Origin: Veillonellaceae bacterium DNF00626
Lineage (GTDB): Bacteria; Bacillota; Negativicutes; Veillonellales; Dialisteraceae
Direction of reading: 5' to 3'
NCBI GenBank assembly: GCA_001553355.1
Contig: KQ960829.1
Span: forward strand, 1 to 64,000
Length of the DNA: 64,000 nt
Below, piece after piece: positions 27,466 through 35,908 of the stretch; position 1 is the first letter of the stretch, and each line of letters begins with the position of its first letter. A model generated the notes under the pieces. It did not search any database and had not been told where the DNA came from. It saw nothing but the letters and a program-made list of their open reading frames with translations. Both the position numbers and the translations under genes were made by a program.

Positions 27466-28199
27466 CCTTTTACCAATCTTTTTGTATGCTCATCTGTAGG
27501 ATGTTCCAATATGTCTTGTGTCTTGCCTTCTTCTACGATTCGCCCGTGATGAACTACCAAAAGTTTTTGGACAATTTGCGCCACTAAGGCTATGTTATGA
27601 CTCACCATGATAATAGAAATATGATATTCACTGTATAATTTTCGTAAAATATTAATAAATTTCAACTGGTTAACGGCATCTAAGCTGGTAGTGGGTTCGT
27701 CTGCTACCAGAACATGCGGTTCGGTGGCTAAGCAAAGGGCAATGGCTACTCGTTGCCGCATGCCACCGGAAAGTGAACGCGCATAGGATGTAAGAAATGA
27801 ATCGTCATCGGGAAGTCCTAATTCTTTAAATATAAATTTGATTTTATCTCTCCCGCCTTCGACTTGATGTAAGCGAAATGTTTTTTCCATTTGCTTTTCT
27901 AAGGTTTCATAAGGATGAAGTCCATTTAAAGAGTCTTGCGGTAACATGCAAAATTTCTTTTTCCTGTGGGTTTTATCTTTATCATTGATATCTATAATAT
28001 CGCCGCCTTCATACCAAATTTCCCCTTGTACTTTTGAATTATACGGCAAAAGCCCCATGATGGCTTTCATCATCATAGATTTCCCGGACCCGGATGAGCC
28101 TACAACTCCCATAATACTCGGTTCTTCCACACTGAAGTTGATGTCTTTTAAAATTTCTTTTCCGGCAATTTGCACATTCAACTGTTTTATTTCTATCAT
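27435..28199 (-). CDS. Nik/Dpp/Opp-type ABC transporter ATPase (first subunit)
   Basis: 254 residues; Walker A GSSGSGKSM (Met in place of the usual Thr after the Ser), signature LSGGMRQRVAIALCL, Walker B VLVADEPTTSLD, H-loop MVSHNIALV. Equivalent of DppD/NikD. Its start overlaps the permease stop by 4 bases. Together with the other ATPase it powers the two permeases upstream. Confidence 0.88.
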   Translation of the reverse strand: MIEIKQLNVQIAGKEILKDINFSVEEPSIMGVVGSSGSGKSMMMKAIMGLLPYNSKVQGEIWYEGGDIIDINDKDKTHRKKKFCMLPQDSLNGLHPYETLEKQMEKTFRLHQVEGGRDKIKFIFKELGLPDDDSFLTSYARSLSGGMRQRVAIALCLATEPHVLVADEPTTSLDAVNQLKFINILRKLYSEYHISIIMVSHNIALVAQIVQKLLVVHHGRIVEEGKTQDILEHPTDEHTKRLVKGCRGLYGGWL

Positions 28200-28972
28200 G
28201 ATGCCTCCACCTTCTTTGTATCAAAGAGAAATTGAAATATCACAGCCATAAGGAAAATTCCCAAACTCGGCCATAAAACAAGAAGCGGGTCATTCAAAAT
28301 ATACACACGATACTCATAAAGCATCGTACCCCAATCGGGTTTCGTGATATCACCGCCTAAGCCGATAAAGGCAAGGGATGCATATTGCAAAATATTAGAA
28401 GATGCCATAGCGCCAAAGAACGGAAATACTAAAGGTAGGATTCCGGGCAATACATGAAAGAACAGTATCCTCCATTCAGGATATCCCATAACTCGAAGAA
28501 TTGAGATGTATTCTTTTTCTTTAATTTCTCGGGTCAATTCTGCTGCATGATTCGCAAAATGTCCCATTTGGCAAAGTCCTAAAGCGATACCGGCGCTTAC
28601 CGGATTGAGTCCAAAAACGGCCGTAGCTAAAAGTGCCACAATAAACGTAGGTATAATTAATAAGAAATCTGTAAAAAACTGGAGAACCATAGAAATATTT
28701 CCTTTAAAATATCCGGAAAGTATCCCTACTGTCACCCCTACAACTAAGCTAATTGTCCCGGCAATCATCACTACAAGAAAACTTCTAAGACAACCTACCA
28801 GCATTAGTTCGTAAAGATCTCTTCCAATCACATCAGTACCCATCAAATGTTCAAAACTCATAGGCGCTAATTTATTTGTCAAATCTACCGGCACCATATC
28901 CATATGTTTCTGCGTAATCACGAGAAAGATGAATACGGCAAAAAGTAGGACGATCGCAATGTTCTTTTTCAC
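28196..28972 (-). CDS. Nik/Dpp/Opp-type ABC permease (DppC/NikC-like)
   Basis: 258 residues, about six membrane helices, with the N-terminal MGTDVIGRDLYELMLVGCLR motif (family GTDxxGRDxxSR) and the EAA-type loop KEYISILRVMGYPEWRILFF followed by HVLPGILP. Four-base overlaps at both ends place it firmly in the operon. Confidence 0.88.
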   Translation of the reverse strand: MKKNIAIVLLFAVFIFLVITQKHMDMVPVDLTNKLAPMSFEHLMGTDVIGRDLYELMLVGCLRSFLVVMIAGTISLVVGVTVGILSGYFKGNISMVLQFFTDFLLIIPTFIVALLATAVFGLNPVSAGIALGLCQMGHFANHAAELTREIKEKEYISILRVMGYPEWRILFFHVLPGILPLVFPFFGAMASSNILQYASLAFIGLGGDITKPDWGTMLYEYRVYILNDPLLVLWPSLGIFLMAVIFQFLFDTKKVEAS

Positions 28973-29883
28973 CTTATACCTCCTCGTAAGAAATAAATAA
29001 TCACATTACAAACAGCATGTACCACGCCCATCCATAGCAAAATAAATAATAGATATGATTGGATGATATTATAATCTTTCACGCTGATACTCTCTACTAA
29101 AAAGAGACTTACGCCGGGTATGGCAAAAACAAATTCCACCACTGCCGTACCCCCGATAACCCAAGAAAATCTTCCTACCATCGTAGATATAAGAGCAATT
29201 AACGCCGGCCGAAATCCATCATGAAGAAGTAATTTATTTTTTTCAAAACCTCGGCATCGAGCAAAAAATATATATGAACTATCCGCTATTTCGAGAAAAT
29301 GTCCTCGCATGACACGGCAAAGTTCTCCTGCTGTTCCTAAAGCGACAAGTAGCGCTGCCAATAAAGTAGCTGTCGCCAAATTACTATATATTTTCAGCAA
29401 TTGGAAATGAACTGTTAACAGGTATATAAGAAATACGGCAATCATAAAAGAGGGAACTGATTGCACAAAAAGAGCCACCCCTCGACTAAATTTATCCCAA
29501 AATCCTTTTGGCTTACATGCCGCTAAGTACCCTAATATAAACGCTGCCATTCCTCCCAAAAGGACACCCCCGAGGCCTACCGTAAGAGAAATCGGTACGC
29601 GCCGTAATATTTCCGTTCGCACATCATTTCCGGTAATAAAAGACTGACCCCAGTCGCCTTGTACAAAATGAACAATCCAATACCCATATTGATACCACAA
29701 AGGTTTGTCCAATCCGAAAGAAACGGTCAGAAACTCTATATTTTCTTTGGTGTAAGGTAATTGATATGTTGTCAAAAGTCGACTCACCGGATCGCCCGGT
29801 ATCGTTCGCACTAAAACAAAAAACAAAAAGCTTAAAACGAAAAAGCCTAATATCCACTTCAAAATCTGCTTTGTTGCTACCAT
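28969..29883 (-). CDS. Nik/Dpp/Opp-type ABC permease (DppB/NikB-like)
   Basis: 304 residues, six membrane helices, with the family start LFFVLVRTIPGDPVSRL and EAA-type region YIFFARCRGFEKNKLLLHDG followed by FRPALIALIS. It lies 60 bases after the substrate-binding gene, across a strong hairpin, so permease expression should be lower than that of the binding protein. Confidence 0.88.
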   Translation of the reverse strand: MVATKQILKWILGFFVLSFLFFVLVRTIPGDPVSRLLTTYQLPYTKENIEFLTVSFGLDKPLWYQYGYWIVHFVQGDWGQSFITGNDVRTEILRRVPISLTVGLGGVLLGGMAAFILGYLAACKPKGFWDKFSRGVALFVQSVPSFMIAVFLIYLLTVHFQLLKIYSNLATATLLAALLVALGTAGELCRVMRGHFLEIADSSYIFFARCRGFEKNKLLLHDGFRPALIALISTMVGRFSWVIGGTAVVEFVFAIPGVSLFLVESISVKDYNIIQSYLLFILLWMGVVHAVCNVIIYFLRGGIR

Positions 29884-29898
29884 AATGTCTCCCTACAA

Positions 29899-29940
29899 TA
29901 AAAAAAGAGGACACCCTTTTTGGGGGGTATCCTCTCTTTT
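29899..29940 (-). terminator. Intra-operon terminator/attenuator
   Basis: Minus-strand stem AGAGGAtACCC/GGGTGTCCTCT with a run of seven T, between the substrate-binding gene and the permeases. This is the usual device that yields excess binding protein by partial termination. Confidence 0.8.
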
Positions 29941-29943
29941 ATA

Positions 29944-31443
29944 TTAAAACCCTAATTTTGCATTGACAATGTAGTAATCCCCACCATACGGTTCATAATC
30001 TTTAATTTTATCGCTTACTGCAATATGCCAATCAGGATCTACCAAGAACAAAGCCGGAGCATCTTCATATAAGATATGCTGTACTTCTTGTGCTAATTTA
30101 TTTCTTACATTTCTATCTTTTTCTTTACCCATCTTATCCAAGAGTGCATCTACTACCGGATTAGAATATCCCATCGTATTATTCGGCTCATTTGTCCGGA
30201 AGAATTGATTCAAGAAGAAACTCGGTTCTCCGGTAGGCGCTGTATGCTGCGCATAAACCATAATATCAAACTGCCCGGATTTCTTAAACTTATCAATATC
30301 CTCTACGACAGAACTGGTAGCAGTTATTCCCATTTCCTTTAATTGAGATGCCATTACTTGCACAATTAAGCCGAGGTCAGGACGAGATGTATAGGTAACA
30401 AGTCTCAGAGTAAGTGGCTGTCCATCTTTTTCATACATGCCGGAAGCATTCTTCACGTACCCTGCTTTTTCTAACAGATTCATCGCTTTATCTTTATCAT
30501 AAGCAACCTTTTCTTTGCCGGCAAAATCATAATAGGAAGCAAACAATCCGGTAGCCACACGACCGCCTTTTAATACATTGATATAATCTTCTCTATTCAA
30601 GCCCAAATTAATAGCTTTACGGACATTATCATCAGCAAGCGGGCCGGCTTTCATATTACACATGCCAAAATACTGATATCCTGCCGGAATGGTTTTTACT
30701 GTTTTCCCTGCAGATTTTAACATTTCTGCCACATCAGGTGTAACCGTAAACGCTAAATCAATATCCCCGCTTTCAAAGGCCAATTTCAAAGCAGAAGCAT
30801 CTTTGAATGTACGAATATCTACCTCTTTACGCTTATCTGCATTAGGATAATTCTTGTTTGGAGCTAATACAATTTTATTTCCCGGATCCAAGGATTCAAT
30901 TTGATAAGGCCCGGTAAAGATAAATTTATCTCCATCCTTTTTAAATACAACGTTGGACCATTCTGCCAATACGGAGTCCATCGCCATTGTCGGTCTCTCT
31001 GATTGAATATTGAACGTAAATTCTCCCGTCGGTTCAAATTTAATTACTCCGGCTGTCGCATTGGATAATTTATTTCTCTCTTGAATCATATTCAAAGCTG
31101 TGCATAAAGCTTTTGCATCGACTTTACTACCATCAGAAAATTTGGCATCTTCCTTCATGGTTACTTTCCAATGAGTATCATCTACTTGTTCAATATTTTT
31201 AATAAACCGACTCACTAACTTTCCATGTTCATCCAACATGTATACGCCTTCAGAAACACCATGACTGGTAAGACCCCATGGAACTGAAGAGTCAGTCGGA
31301 TCTGTGCCGCCTATCACCCACGTCTGTCCTATATGGATTCCATCCTTCGTAGGCGCCTTAGACGGTGTAGCAGATTGTAAACTACAAGCAGTCAATGCTC
31401 CTGTAAGCAAGACACTTGCTGCTAATAATAGAAACTTTTTCAT
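29944..31443 (-). CDS. Extracellular solute-binding lipoprotein, family 5 (NikA/DppA/CntA-like)
   Basis: 499 residues. Lipobox LLTGALTAC with the mature Cys at about residue 20, then an SBP_bac_5 domain: TWVIGGTDPTDSSVPWGLTS, GKLVSRFIKNIEQVDDTHWK, VTMKEDAKFSDGSKVDAKAL and VRKAINLGLNREDYINVLKG. The family includes peptide, nickel and nickel/cobalt-opine binding proteins. Early His residues of NikA type cannot be confirmed here. Two TonB receptor genes in the same direction make a metal or metallophore more likely than dipeptides, but this is inference. Confidence 0.87.
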   Translation of the reverse strand: MKKFLLLAASVLLTGALTACSLQSATPSKAPTKDGIHIGQTWVIGGTDPTDSSVPWGLTSHGVSEGVYMLDEHGKLVSRFIKNIEQVDDTHWKVTMKEDAKFSDGSKVDAKALCTALNMIQERNKLSNATAGVIKFEPTGEFTFNIQSERPTMAMDSVLAEWSNVVFKKDGDKFIFTGPYQIESLDPGNKIVLAPNKNYPNADKRKEVDIRTFKDASALKLAFESGDIDLAFTVTPDVAEMLKSAGKTVKTIPAGYQYFGMCNMKAGPLADDNVRKAINLGLNREDYINVLKGGRVATGLFASYYDFAGKEKVAYDKDKAMNLLEKAGYVKNASGMYEKDGQPLTLRLVTYTSRPDLGLIVQVMASQLKEMGITATSSVVEDIDKFKKSGQFDIMVYAQHTAPTGEPSFFLNQFFRTNEPNNTMGYSNPVVDALLDKMGKEKDRNVRNKLAQEVQHILYEDAPALFLVDPDWHIAVSDKIKDYEPYGGDYYIVNAKLGF

Positions 31444-31472
31444 AATATCCTCCTTTTTGTTTATTTGAAAAA

Positions 31473-31501
31473 ATTATATCATTTCATTAGATAAAAGTCC
31501 A
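31473..31501 (-). promoter_or_regulatory. Promoter of the SBP/ABC operon
   Basis: Minus strand TGGACT (31496-31501), 17-base spacer, TATAAT (31473-31478); an AAGGAGG ribosome site follows just before the SBP start. Confidence 0.6.
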
Positions 31502-31722
31502 TATTTAAATAAAACAATATGATTTATTCTTCGTAAAAAAGAAACATAAAATGTCACAAAAGATAAAACAGTATTCATAATAATTAAGTTATAGATATAA
31601 TTTTCATGCCTAAAAAATAAAAATATAAGATACGCCTAAACCCGGAATAAAAATATCCCTCATCAGCTATTTCTTCATCACACTCGTTTCGTTCTCTTTT
31701 CTATCTGCTAAAAGAAAATATT

Positions 31723-31923
31723 ATCCCATCAAAAAATCCGATCACATTGACCGGATTTTCTTTATTTTATAAATTCTATTTCTTTTTTCTTTTCTTCCAT
31801 CCACTTTTTTTGATTCTCTTCTGCCTTTTTCCCTTCACATTTTTGTCTTTCTACTTGACTATATCCTGTGCCGCCATAGGAATTTCTCCGCTTAATACCG
31901 TTTCTTATATCAAGAACTTCATA
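31723..31923. repeat. Left copy of a perfect 201-bp direct repeat (argH 3' end)
   Basis: Identical base for base to 35708-35908, 3,985 bp to the right. It contains the last ~54 codons of argH and its terminator (31731-31762), cut off from the rest of argH. Perfect identity means the duplication is recent or kept uniform by recombination. Confidence 0.95.
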
Positions 31924-31926
31924 TTT

Positions 31927-32070
31927 ATGGATGAAAAAGGAGAAGCAAGCAGAAAACTTGTAGAAAAAGTTATTGATGCCCTATTAAATGCTGAAGTTGA
32001 AGAACAAATAAGTAACACATTTATAACACACACTTATAATCGCAAATCCCTCCTTAGTTCTATTGTATAA
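31927..32070 (+). pseudogene. Gene fragment, possibly transposase N-terminus
   Basis: Reads MDEKGEASRKLVEKVIDALL, NAEVEEQISNTFITHTYNRK, SLLSSIV. The helical xxLVxxVIDALLNAEVEEQI pattern resembles the N-terminal segment of IS256 (mutator-type) transposases, after which the sequence diverges. It begins four bases after the left argH repeat. Family assignment is tentative. Confidence 0.35.
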
Positions 32071-32095
32071 AAAAGAAATACCGGGAACCAATGTC

Positions 32096-32121
32096 CAAAA
32101 AAAAACCACCCTCACGAGTGG
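32096..32121 (-). terminator. Terminator of the autotransporter gene
   Basis: Minus-strand stem CCACTC/GGGTGG with loop GTGA and nine T. Confidence 0.85.
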
Positions 32122-32138
32122 CTTTTTCATTCTTTCAT

Positions 32139-34067
32139 TTATGCTTTTTTCATAGCTTCCAACTGCTCCAGAATTTCACGAATCTGTGCTTTCTGTGCTG
32201 CCAATTCTTCGTCCTGCCGTCTGATGATTTCATCCTGTCGGCTGATACGCTGTGCCAGTTGCGCTTTTGAAACACCTGCATAAGGAGATGTTCCCTGTCC
32301 GATTTTGAAGGAAATACCGGCATTGATCATGTTTTCTCCACTGCCGAAAGAACCTCCGATGCTGACCATTTTATTTTCATCGGGATGGTAGAATGCGCCG
32401 ATAGCCACGGCATCGGCTCCTTTGTAGTGACCGTAACCGGCAGCAAAATTCCACTTATCCTCCGGATCGAAATCAAGCGGATGGAGTGCGGCAAGAGCAG
32501 CCGAACCTGCACCTACTTTATTTACGCGGCTGTCCAATGCTCCCATGCCGTTTACTAAGGCACCGATTTCTCCTGCATTGGCTTGAACCTGTTTGTCCAA
32601 GGCGGTCAGATTTTCTCCGACTTTCTTATCTTTCTTGACATATTTTCCGTCTTCAGCCACGGCGGAATCTGTACTTAATTCACCCATTCCGTTTACCAGG
32701 TCACTGATTCCCTTATCCAAGGCAGTCAAATTTTCTCCGACTTTCTTATCTTTTTTGACATATTTTCCGTCTTCAGCCACGGCAGATTCTGTACCCAATT
32801 TATCTATTTCCTTGTCCAAAGCTGCCAGATTTTCTGCGGTTGTCTTATCTTTTTGGATATACTTTCCATCTTTTTCCAATTTTGTTTCTTTTTTAAAACT
32901 CTCGACCGCATTCTTCAGCTGGTAAACATTCACCGCATCCGTATCTTTTGTTCCTGCCGCTACATTGATAATCTGACGGGTACGACCGGTCTTTTCATCG
33001 CCGACGGATACGGCCCCTTCGGTGGACATAAGTTTGCCGAAAATCTGTCCGTACCGGGCATTCAGCTTATCAATCGTGTAACCGTCCTGTCTCGTGTCCT
33101 GATCCGTCTGAGAGCGAAGAGCCTCTGCTTTTTTCCATGCATCGTATTTTTCTGTAATGGCTTTTTTATTTTCCTCTGTCGAATTTTCAGCATACGCAAT
33201 GCGGGCTTTATTGACTTCGTTATATGCCTTCCGCTCCGCGGCTACAGCATCATGCCATGCTTTGGCTCTGGTATAAGCATCTTTATTCTTTTCCACATCG
33301 GCTTTCCAGCTCTTGTATTCTTCCGCTTTTCCCAGGTACGCTGCCACCTCTTCTGCTGCCGTCTGTCCTACGGCTCCCGGCATATATCCGACAACACCTG
33401 CTTCACGTTCGGAAGTGCTGCCATAACCAAGTGCCACGCCTGTACTTGCATGCACCTTTGCATATGTGCCGATTGCGACACCGCCCAAAGCATCTCCTTC
33501 TGCTGCACGTCCTATAGCAATGACATCATCCGCATAACCATGAGTGCCGAAACCGATGCCGATGCTGTCTGTGTACATGGCAGAACTGTGTTTCCCCAGG
33601 GCAATAGCATTTTGTCCCATAGACTTATTTCTTGCCCCGATTGCGATGCCGTCTTGTACGATATTTTTCGAACCTAGAGCCAGGATACCGGAAGTGCTCA
33701 TAACTGTATTATTGGTGCCTACGAGCGTTGCGTCGGCTGCATATTTGGAATTTCCCATTCCGTAAGCCTTGTTCAGACTTCCTACAACTGTAGTCTCATA
33801 TCCCTCATTTACATTATTCGTACCGACAGATAAGCCGTTCCTGAATTTCGCTTCCGACCCCGGTCCTATGGCTACGGATTTTTCCCCTTCTGCACCGTCA
33901 TTATTGTAATTGGGCATCTGGTTCTCCGAATTTACGGAGAAATAATGAATTTCAGGCCCGTTTCCCGGCACAAGCGTGGTATCCGCACGGACAACGGTGC
34001 AAGAAATACTGAGCGCTGTCAATACGGCAACGCACAAAGCGACCGACTTTTTACCTTTATTAATCAT
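32139..34067 (-). CDS. YadA-like trimeric autotransporter adhesin
   Basis: 642 residues. Signal peptide ends near ADT (residue 29). A head of YadA/Hia repeats follows (about 60-225; motifs SVAIGPGSEA, GIAIGARNKS, AIALGKHSSA, GVAIGTYAKV). After a charged helical region (230-330) come a neck (VSVGDEKTGRTRQIINVAAG TKDTDAVNVYQLKNAV) and a stalk with three copies of the GKYVKKDKKVGENLTALDK type. The YadA anchor (about 545-600, WNFAAGYGHYKGADAVAIGA) is followed by a coiled-coil tail of about 35 residues (QLAQRISRQDEIIRRQDEEL). The anchor implies an outer membrane. It is noticeably GC-richer than its flanks. Confidence 0.92.
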   Translation of the reverse strand: MINKGKKSVALCVAVLTALSISCTVVRADTTLVPGNGPEIHYFSVNSENQMPNYNNDGAEGEKSVAIGPGSEAKFRNGLSVGTNNVNEGYETTVVGSLNKAYGMGNSKYAADATLVGTNNTVMSTSGILALGSKNIVQDGIAIGARNKSMGQNAIALGKHSSAMYTDSIGIGFGTHGYADDVIAIGRAAEGDALGGVAIGTYAKVHASTGVALGYGSTSEREAGVVGYMPGAVGQTAAEEVAAYLGKAEEYKSWKADVEKNKDAYTRAKAWHDAVAAERKAYNEVNKARIAYAENSTEENKKAITEKYDAWKKAEALRSQTDQDTRQDGYTIDKLNARYGQIFGKLMSTEGAVSVGDEKTGRTRQIINVAAGTKDTDAVNVYQLKNAVESFKKETKLEKDGKYIQKDKTTAENLAALDKEIDKLGTESAVAEDGKYVKKDKKVGENLTALDKGISDLVNGMGELSTDSAVAEDGKYVKKDKKVGENLTALDKQVQANAGEIGALVNGMGALDSRVNKVGAGSAALAALHPLDFDPEDKWNFAAGYGHYKGADAVAIGAFYHPDENKMVSIGGSFGSGENMINAGISFKIGQGTSPYAGVSKAQLAQRISRQDEIIRRQDEELAAQKAQIREILEQLEAMKKA

Positions 34068-34091
34068 TAAAATGTCTCCCTTCTATAACAG

Positions 34092-34178
34092 GCCGGACAA
34101 TCGTTTTTTAGAAAACGCGGAAAGCAAAAAGGAATCATACAGGAGTGCTGCTTTCTCCTTCTTTCAACGCAGTCCGGC
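34092..34178 (-). other. Structured 5' leader of the autotransporter mRNA
   Basis: A perfect closing stem GCCGGAC/GTCCGGC (34172-34178 with 34092-34098) encloses about 73 bases containing smaller complementary segments (GGAG/CTCC; CGTTTT/AAAACG). It ends some 24 bases before the start codon. It could be a thermometer, protein-binding site or unknown riboswitch; it matches none I know. Confidence 0.4.
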
Positions 34179-34457
34179 AAAATAAAAACTTATTTACAAT
34201 AGACTTTAAAAACATCTTATTGCAAATAAAGTTTAGGCATATTCCTGTATAAATGTTATTTATTCCCTTGAAAGAATAACCCTTTAAATTCAGAGTGTCA
34301 AAAAATCCCATCCCATTTTTAAATCTTTTCGGAACTGTTTAGCCCCTAAAAATGATGGCAGTAACTGCTTTTTTATGTCTGTCATTTCTGTTTTTTCCCT
34401 TTCTTTCCTCGAAAAAGGGGTAAACTTGCGTACATAATTCAAATCTATGTAGCATAC

Positions 34458-34500
34458 AAAAAAGAACCGGTTTATGACATACGTCTTCCGGTTCTTTTTA
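34458..34500. terminator. Hairpin inside transporter debris
   Basis: Stem AAAAAGAACCGG/CCGGTTCTTTTT with an 18-base loop; can work in either direction. Confidence 0.65.
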
Positions 34501-34652
34501 TGGGGAGGACGTCCCATGAACACCACATCGAAAACGGTGAAATCAAAATGGTAAAAATTATGCTGCGCCACGACGGCCAGCTTAAGTGCCGATTCGCGGT
34601 AAGACATTTCATCCAAAAGCTTTCCGTCAAACAGCAACTTCCCTTCTGTCGG
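34487..34652 (-). pseudogene. FecE/BtuD-type ABC ATPase fragment
   Basis: Translates as PTEGKLLFDGKLLDEMSYRE, SALKLAVVAQHNFYHFDFTV, FDVVFMGRPPHKK. This matches the region between Walker A and the signature motif of iron-chelate/cobalamin ABC ATPases (family: IAVVPQ ... FTVxDxVxMGRxPH). Walker A, signature and Walker B are all missing, so it is a relic. It abuts a permease fragment of the same transporter class. Confidence 0.75.
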
Positions 34653-34671
34653 TTTCTATACACGGCTCTGC

Positions 34672-34785
34672 GTCCAAAAGAATAAAATGGAAATAATAAC
34701 CACCGACGCTATCACCGTGATTTCATTCCATTTCGCCCCGGCAGGACTTCCCATCATCCGGTATGCTACACTCTGCATTCCATCT
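34672..34785 (-). pseudogene. FecCD-type permease fragment
   Basis: Translates as MQSVAYRMMGSPAGAKWNEI then TVIASVVIISILFFWTQSRV, matching the conserved FecCD block W-x-MGSLxGAxW followed by a membrane helix. The rest of the permease is absent and the frame runs straight into the ATPase fragment, so an internal deletion fused the two genes. Confidence 0.7.
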
Positions 34786-34800
34786 TTATCTTTGCTCATA

Positions 34801-34838
34801 AAAAAAGACCATGGAGTTTTCCATGATCTTTCTTTTTT
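34801..34838 (-). terminator. Terminator of the two-repeat gene
   Basis: Minus-strand stem AAAGATCATGG/CCATGGTCTTT followed by a run of T. Confidence 0.8.
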
Positions 34839-34840
34839 GC

Positions 34841-35359
34841 TTACGTCTTGGGTTTGAGGCTCGGATTTCTTGTTTCCAGAATCCATTTTGCCAGGTCTTC
34901 CGGGTCTACGCCGAGATGTTCTTCTGCCCAAGGTTTCCACTTCATGCTTTTTGTTTTTACTGCCAGGATTTCTTCCATGGGTTTTCCCGTTTTCGTTTCC
35001 AAGAGGTAGGCCATGCGGATCCAGTGATTCGGATAACCTTCTTCTAAAGCTTTTTTCGCTCTTTCTTCTTCTACGCCGTAAAAGCGGTGAAGACGGCGGG
35101 CACGATGGACATTGTATTTTTCTTCATAGGTTTCGCCTGTAAGTCCCAGATTTTTCAGGATTTTTCCCCACGGTTGTTCTTTTCTGAGTGCCAGTATTTC
35201 CTGTATGCTTTTCCCGGAGAGGCAGGCGATGAGGGCGGCTTTGTCGATATCAAGGTAACGGATGCCTTCTTTTAAAAGGGTTTTCACCGTATCTTCGGGA
35301 ATTTCGTATTTATGATGAACGGCACGAATTTGGTCTTCTTCTGTCATTTGTCTGAGCAT
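34841..35359 (-). CDS. Hypothetical protein with two internal repeats
   Basis: 172 residues, soluble, no signal peptide. The two halves are alike: VHHKYEIPEDTVKTLLKEG ... GKSIQEILALRKEQPWGKI ... LGLTGETYEE and LHRFYGVEEERAKKALEEG ... GKPMEEILAVKTKSMKWKPW ... LGVDPEDLAK, each about 75 residues. Each half has a short helical head and a GKxxxEILAxK then W ... LG core. AAGGAG lies before the ATG. Not recognised. It has its own terminator and lies inside the block bracketed by argH repeats. Confidence 0.75.
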   Translation of the reverse strand: MLRQMTEEDQIRAVHHKYEIPEDTVKTLLKEGIRYLDIDKAALIACLSGKSIQEILALRKEQPWGKILKNLGLTGETYEEKYNVHRARRLHRFYGVEEERAKKALEEGYPNHWIRMAYLLETKTGKPMEEILAVKTKSMKWKPWAEEHLGVDPEDLAKWILETRNPSLKPKT

Positions 35360-35505
35360 GGTGTTCTCCTTTCTTTTCTGTTTACATTATATCACTTATT
35401 TCCATTTTTTATCCTTTTTTATAAATCCTTCTCATTTGTGCAGCTCTGTAATTTTTATTACAATAATATATCATATCAGTGAGGTAAATTATATTTATTT
35501 ACGAA
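35360..35505. other. Promoter region of the two-repeat gene; otherwise nothing seen
   Basis: AT-rich. Minus-strand TATAAT-like sequence (ATATCACT on the plus strand read in reverse gives AGTGATATAATG) lies near 35388-35395. No open frame. Confidence 0.4.
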
Positions 35506-35595
35506 ATGTTTAAAAATGCCGATCCCCGCCATCCGGTTTATGGCGACACTGCGACGGTCACTTACGGGGAGTTGGAAAAAGCTGTCAATTACTAA
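35506..35595 (+). pseudogene. Short fragment resembling an adenylation (AMP-binding) domain
   Basis: Reads MFKNADPRHPVYGDTATVTY then GELEKAVNY and a stop. The PxxPVYGDxxxTYGELEKxVN pattern is the start of NRPS-type or acyl-CoA-synthetase adenylation domains. Nothing further follows. GC content is higher than the surrounding AT-rich DNA. Confidence 0.4.
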
Positions 35596-35707
35596 AGAAA
35601 TACTTTATATGTCCTTAGTATCAAAGAAGGTGGTATACAACTTTTCATGTTTACAGAGAAACCAAAGATACTTGAGAATTCATTTTTAACCTCTAAAAGA
35701 ACATATG

Positions 35708-35908
35708 ATCCCATCAAAAAATCCGATCACATTGACCGGATTTTCTTTATTTTATAAATTCTATTTCTTTTTTCTTTTCTTCCATCCACTTTTTTTGATT
35801 CTCTTCTGCCTTTTTCCCTTCACATTTTTGTCTTTCTACTTGACTATATCCTGTGCCGCCATAGGAATTTCTCCGCTTAATACCGTTTCTTATATCAAGA
35901 ACTTCATA
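35708..35908. repeat. Right copy of the 201-bp direct repeat (native argH 3' end)
   Basis: Identical to 31723-31923. Here it is continuous with the full argH gene and includes its terminator, so this is the original location. Confidence 0.95.
35716..35747 (-). terminator. argH terminator
   Basis: Minus-strand stem AATCCG/CGGATT with a run of T. A second copy lies at 31731-31762 in the duplicated argH end. Confidence 0.8.

Noticed and set aside
32853-33677. 274-codon plus-strand frame opposite the autotransporter
   Set aside because: Antisense of a strongly supported adhesin gene; no start signals and no domain pattern.
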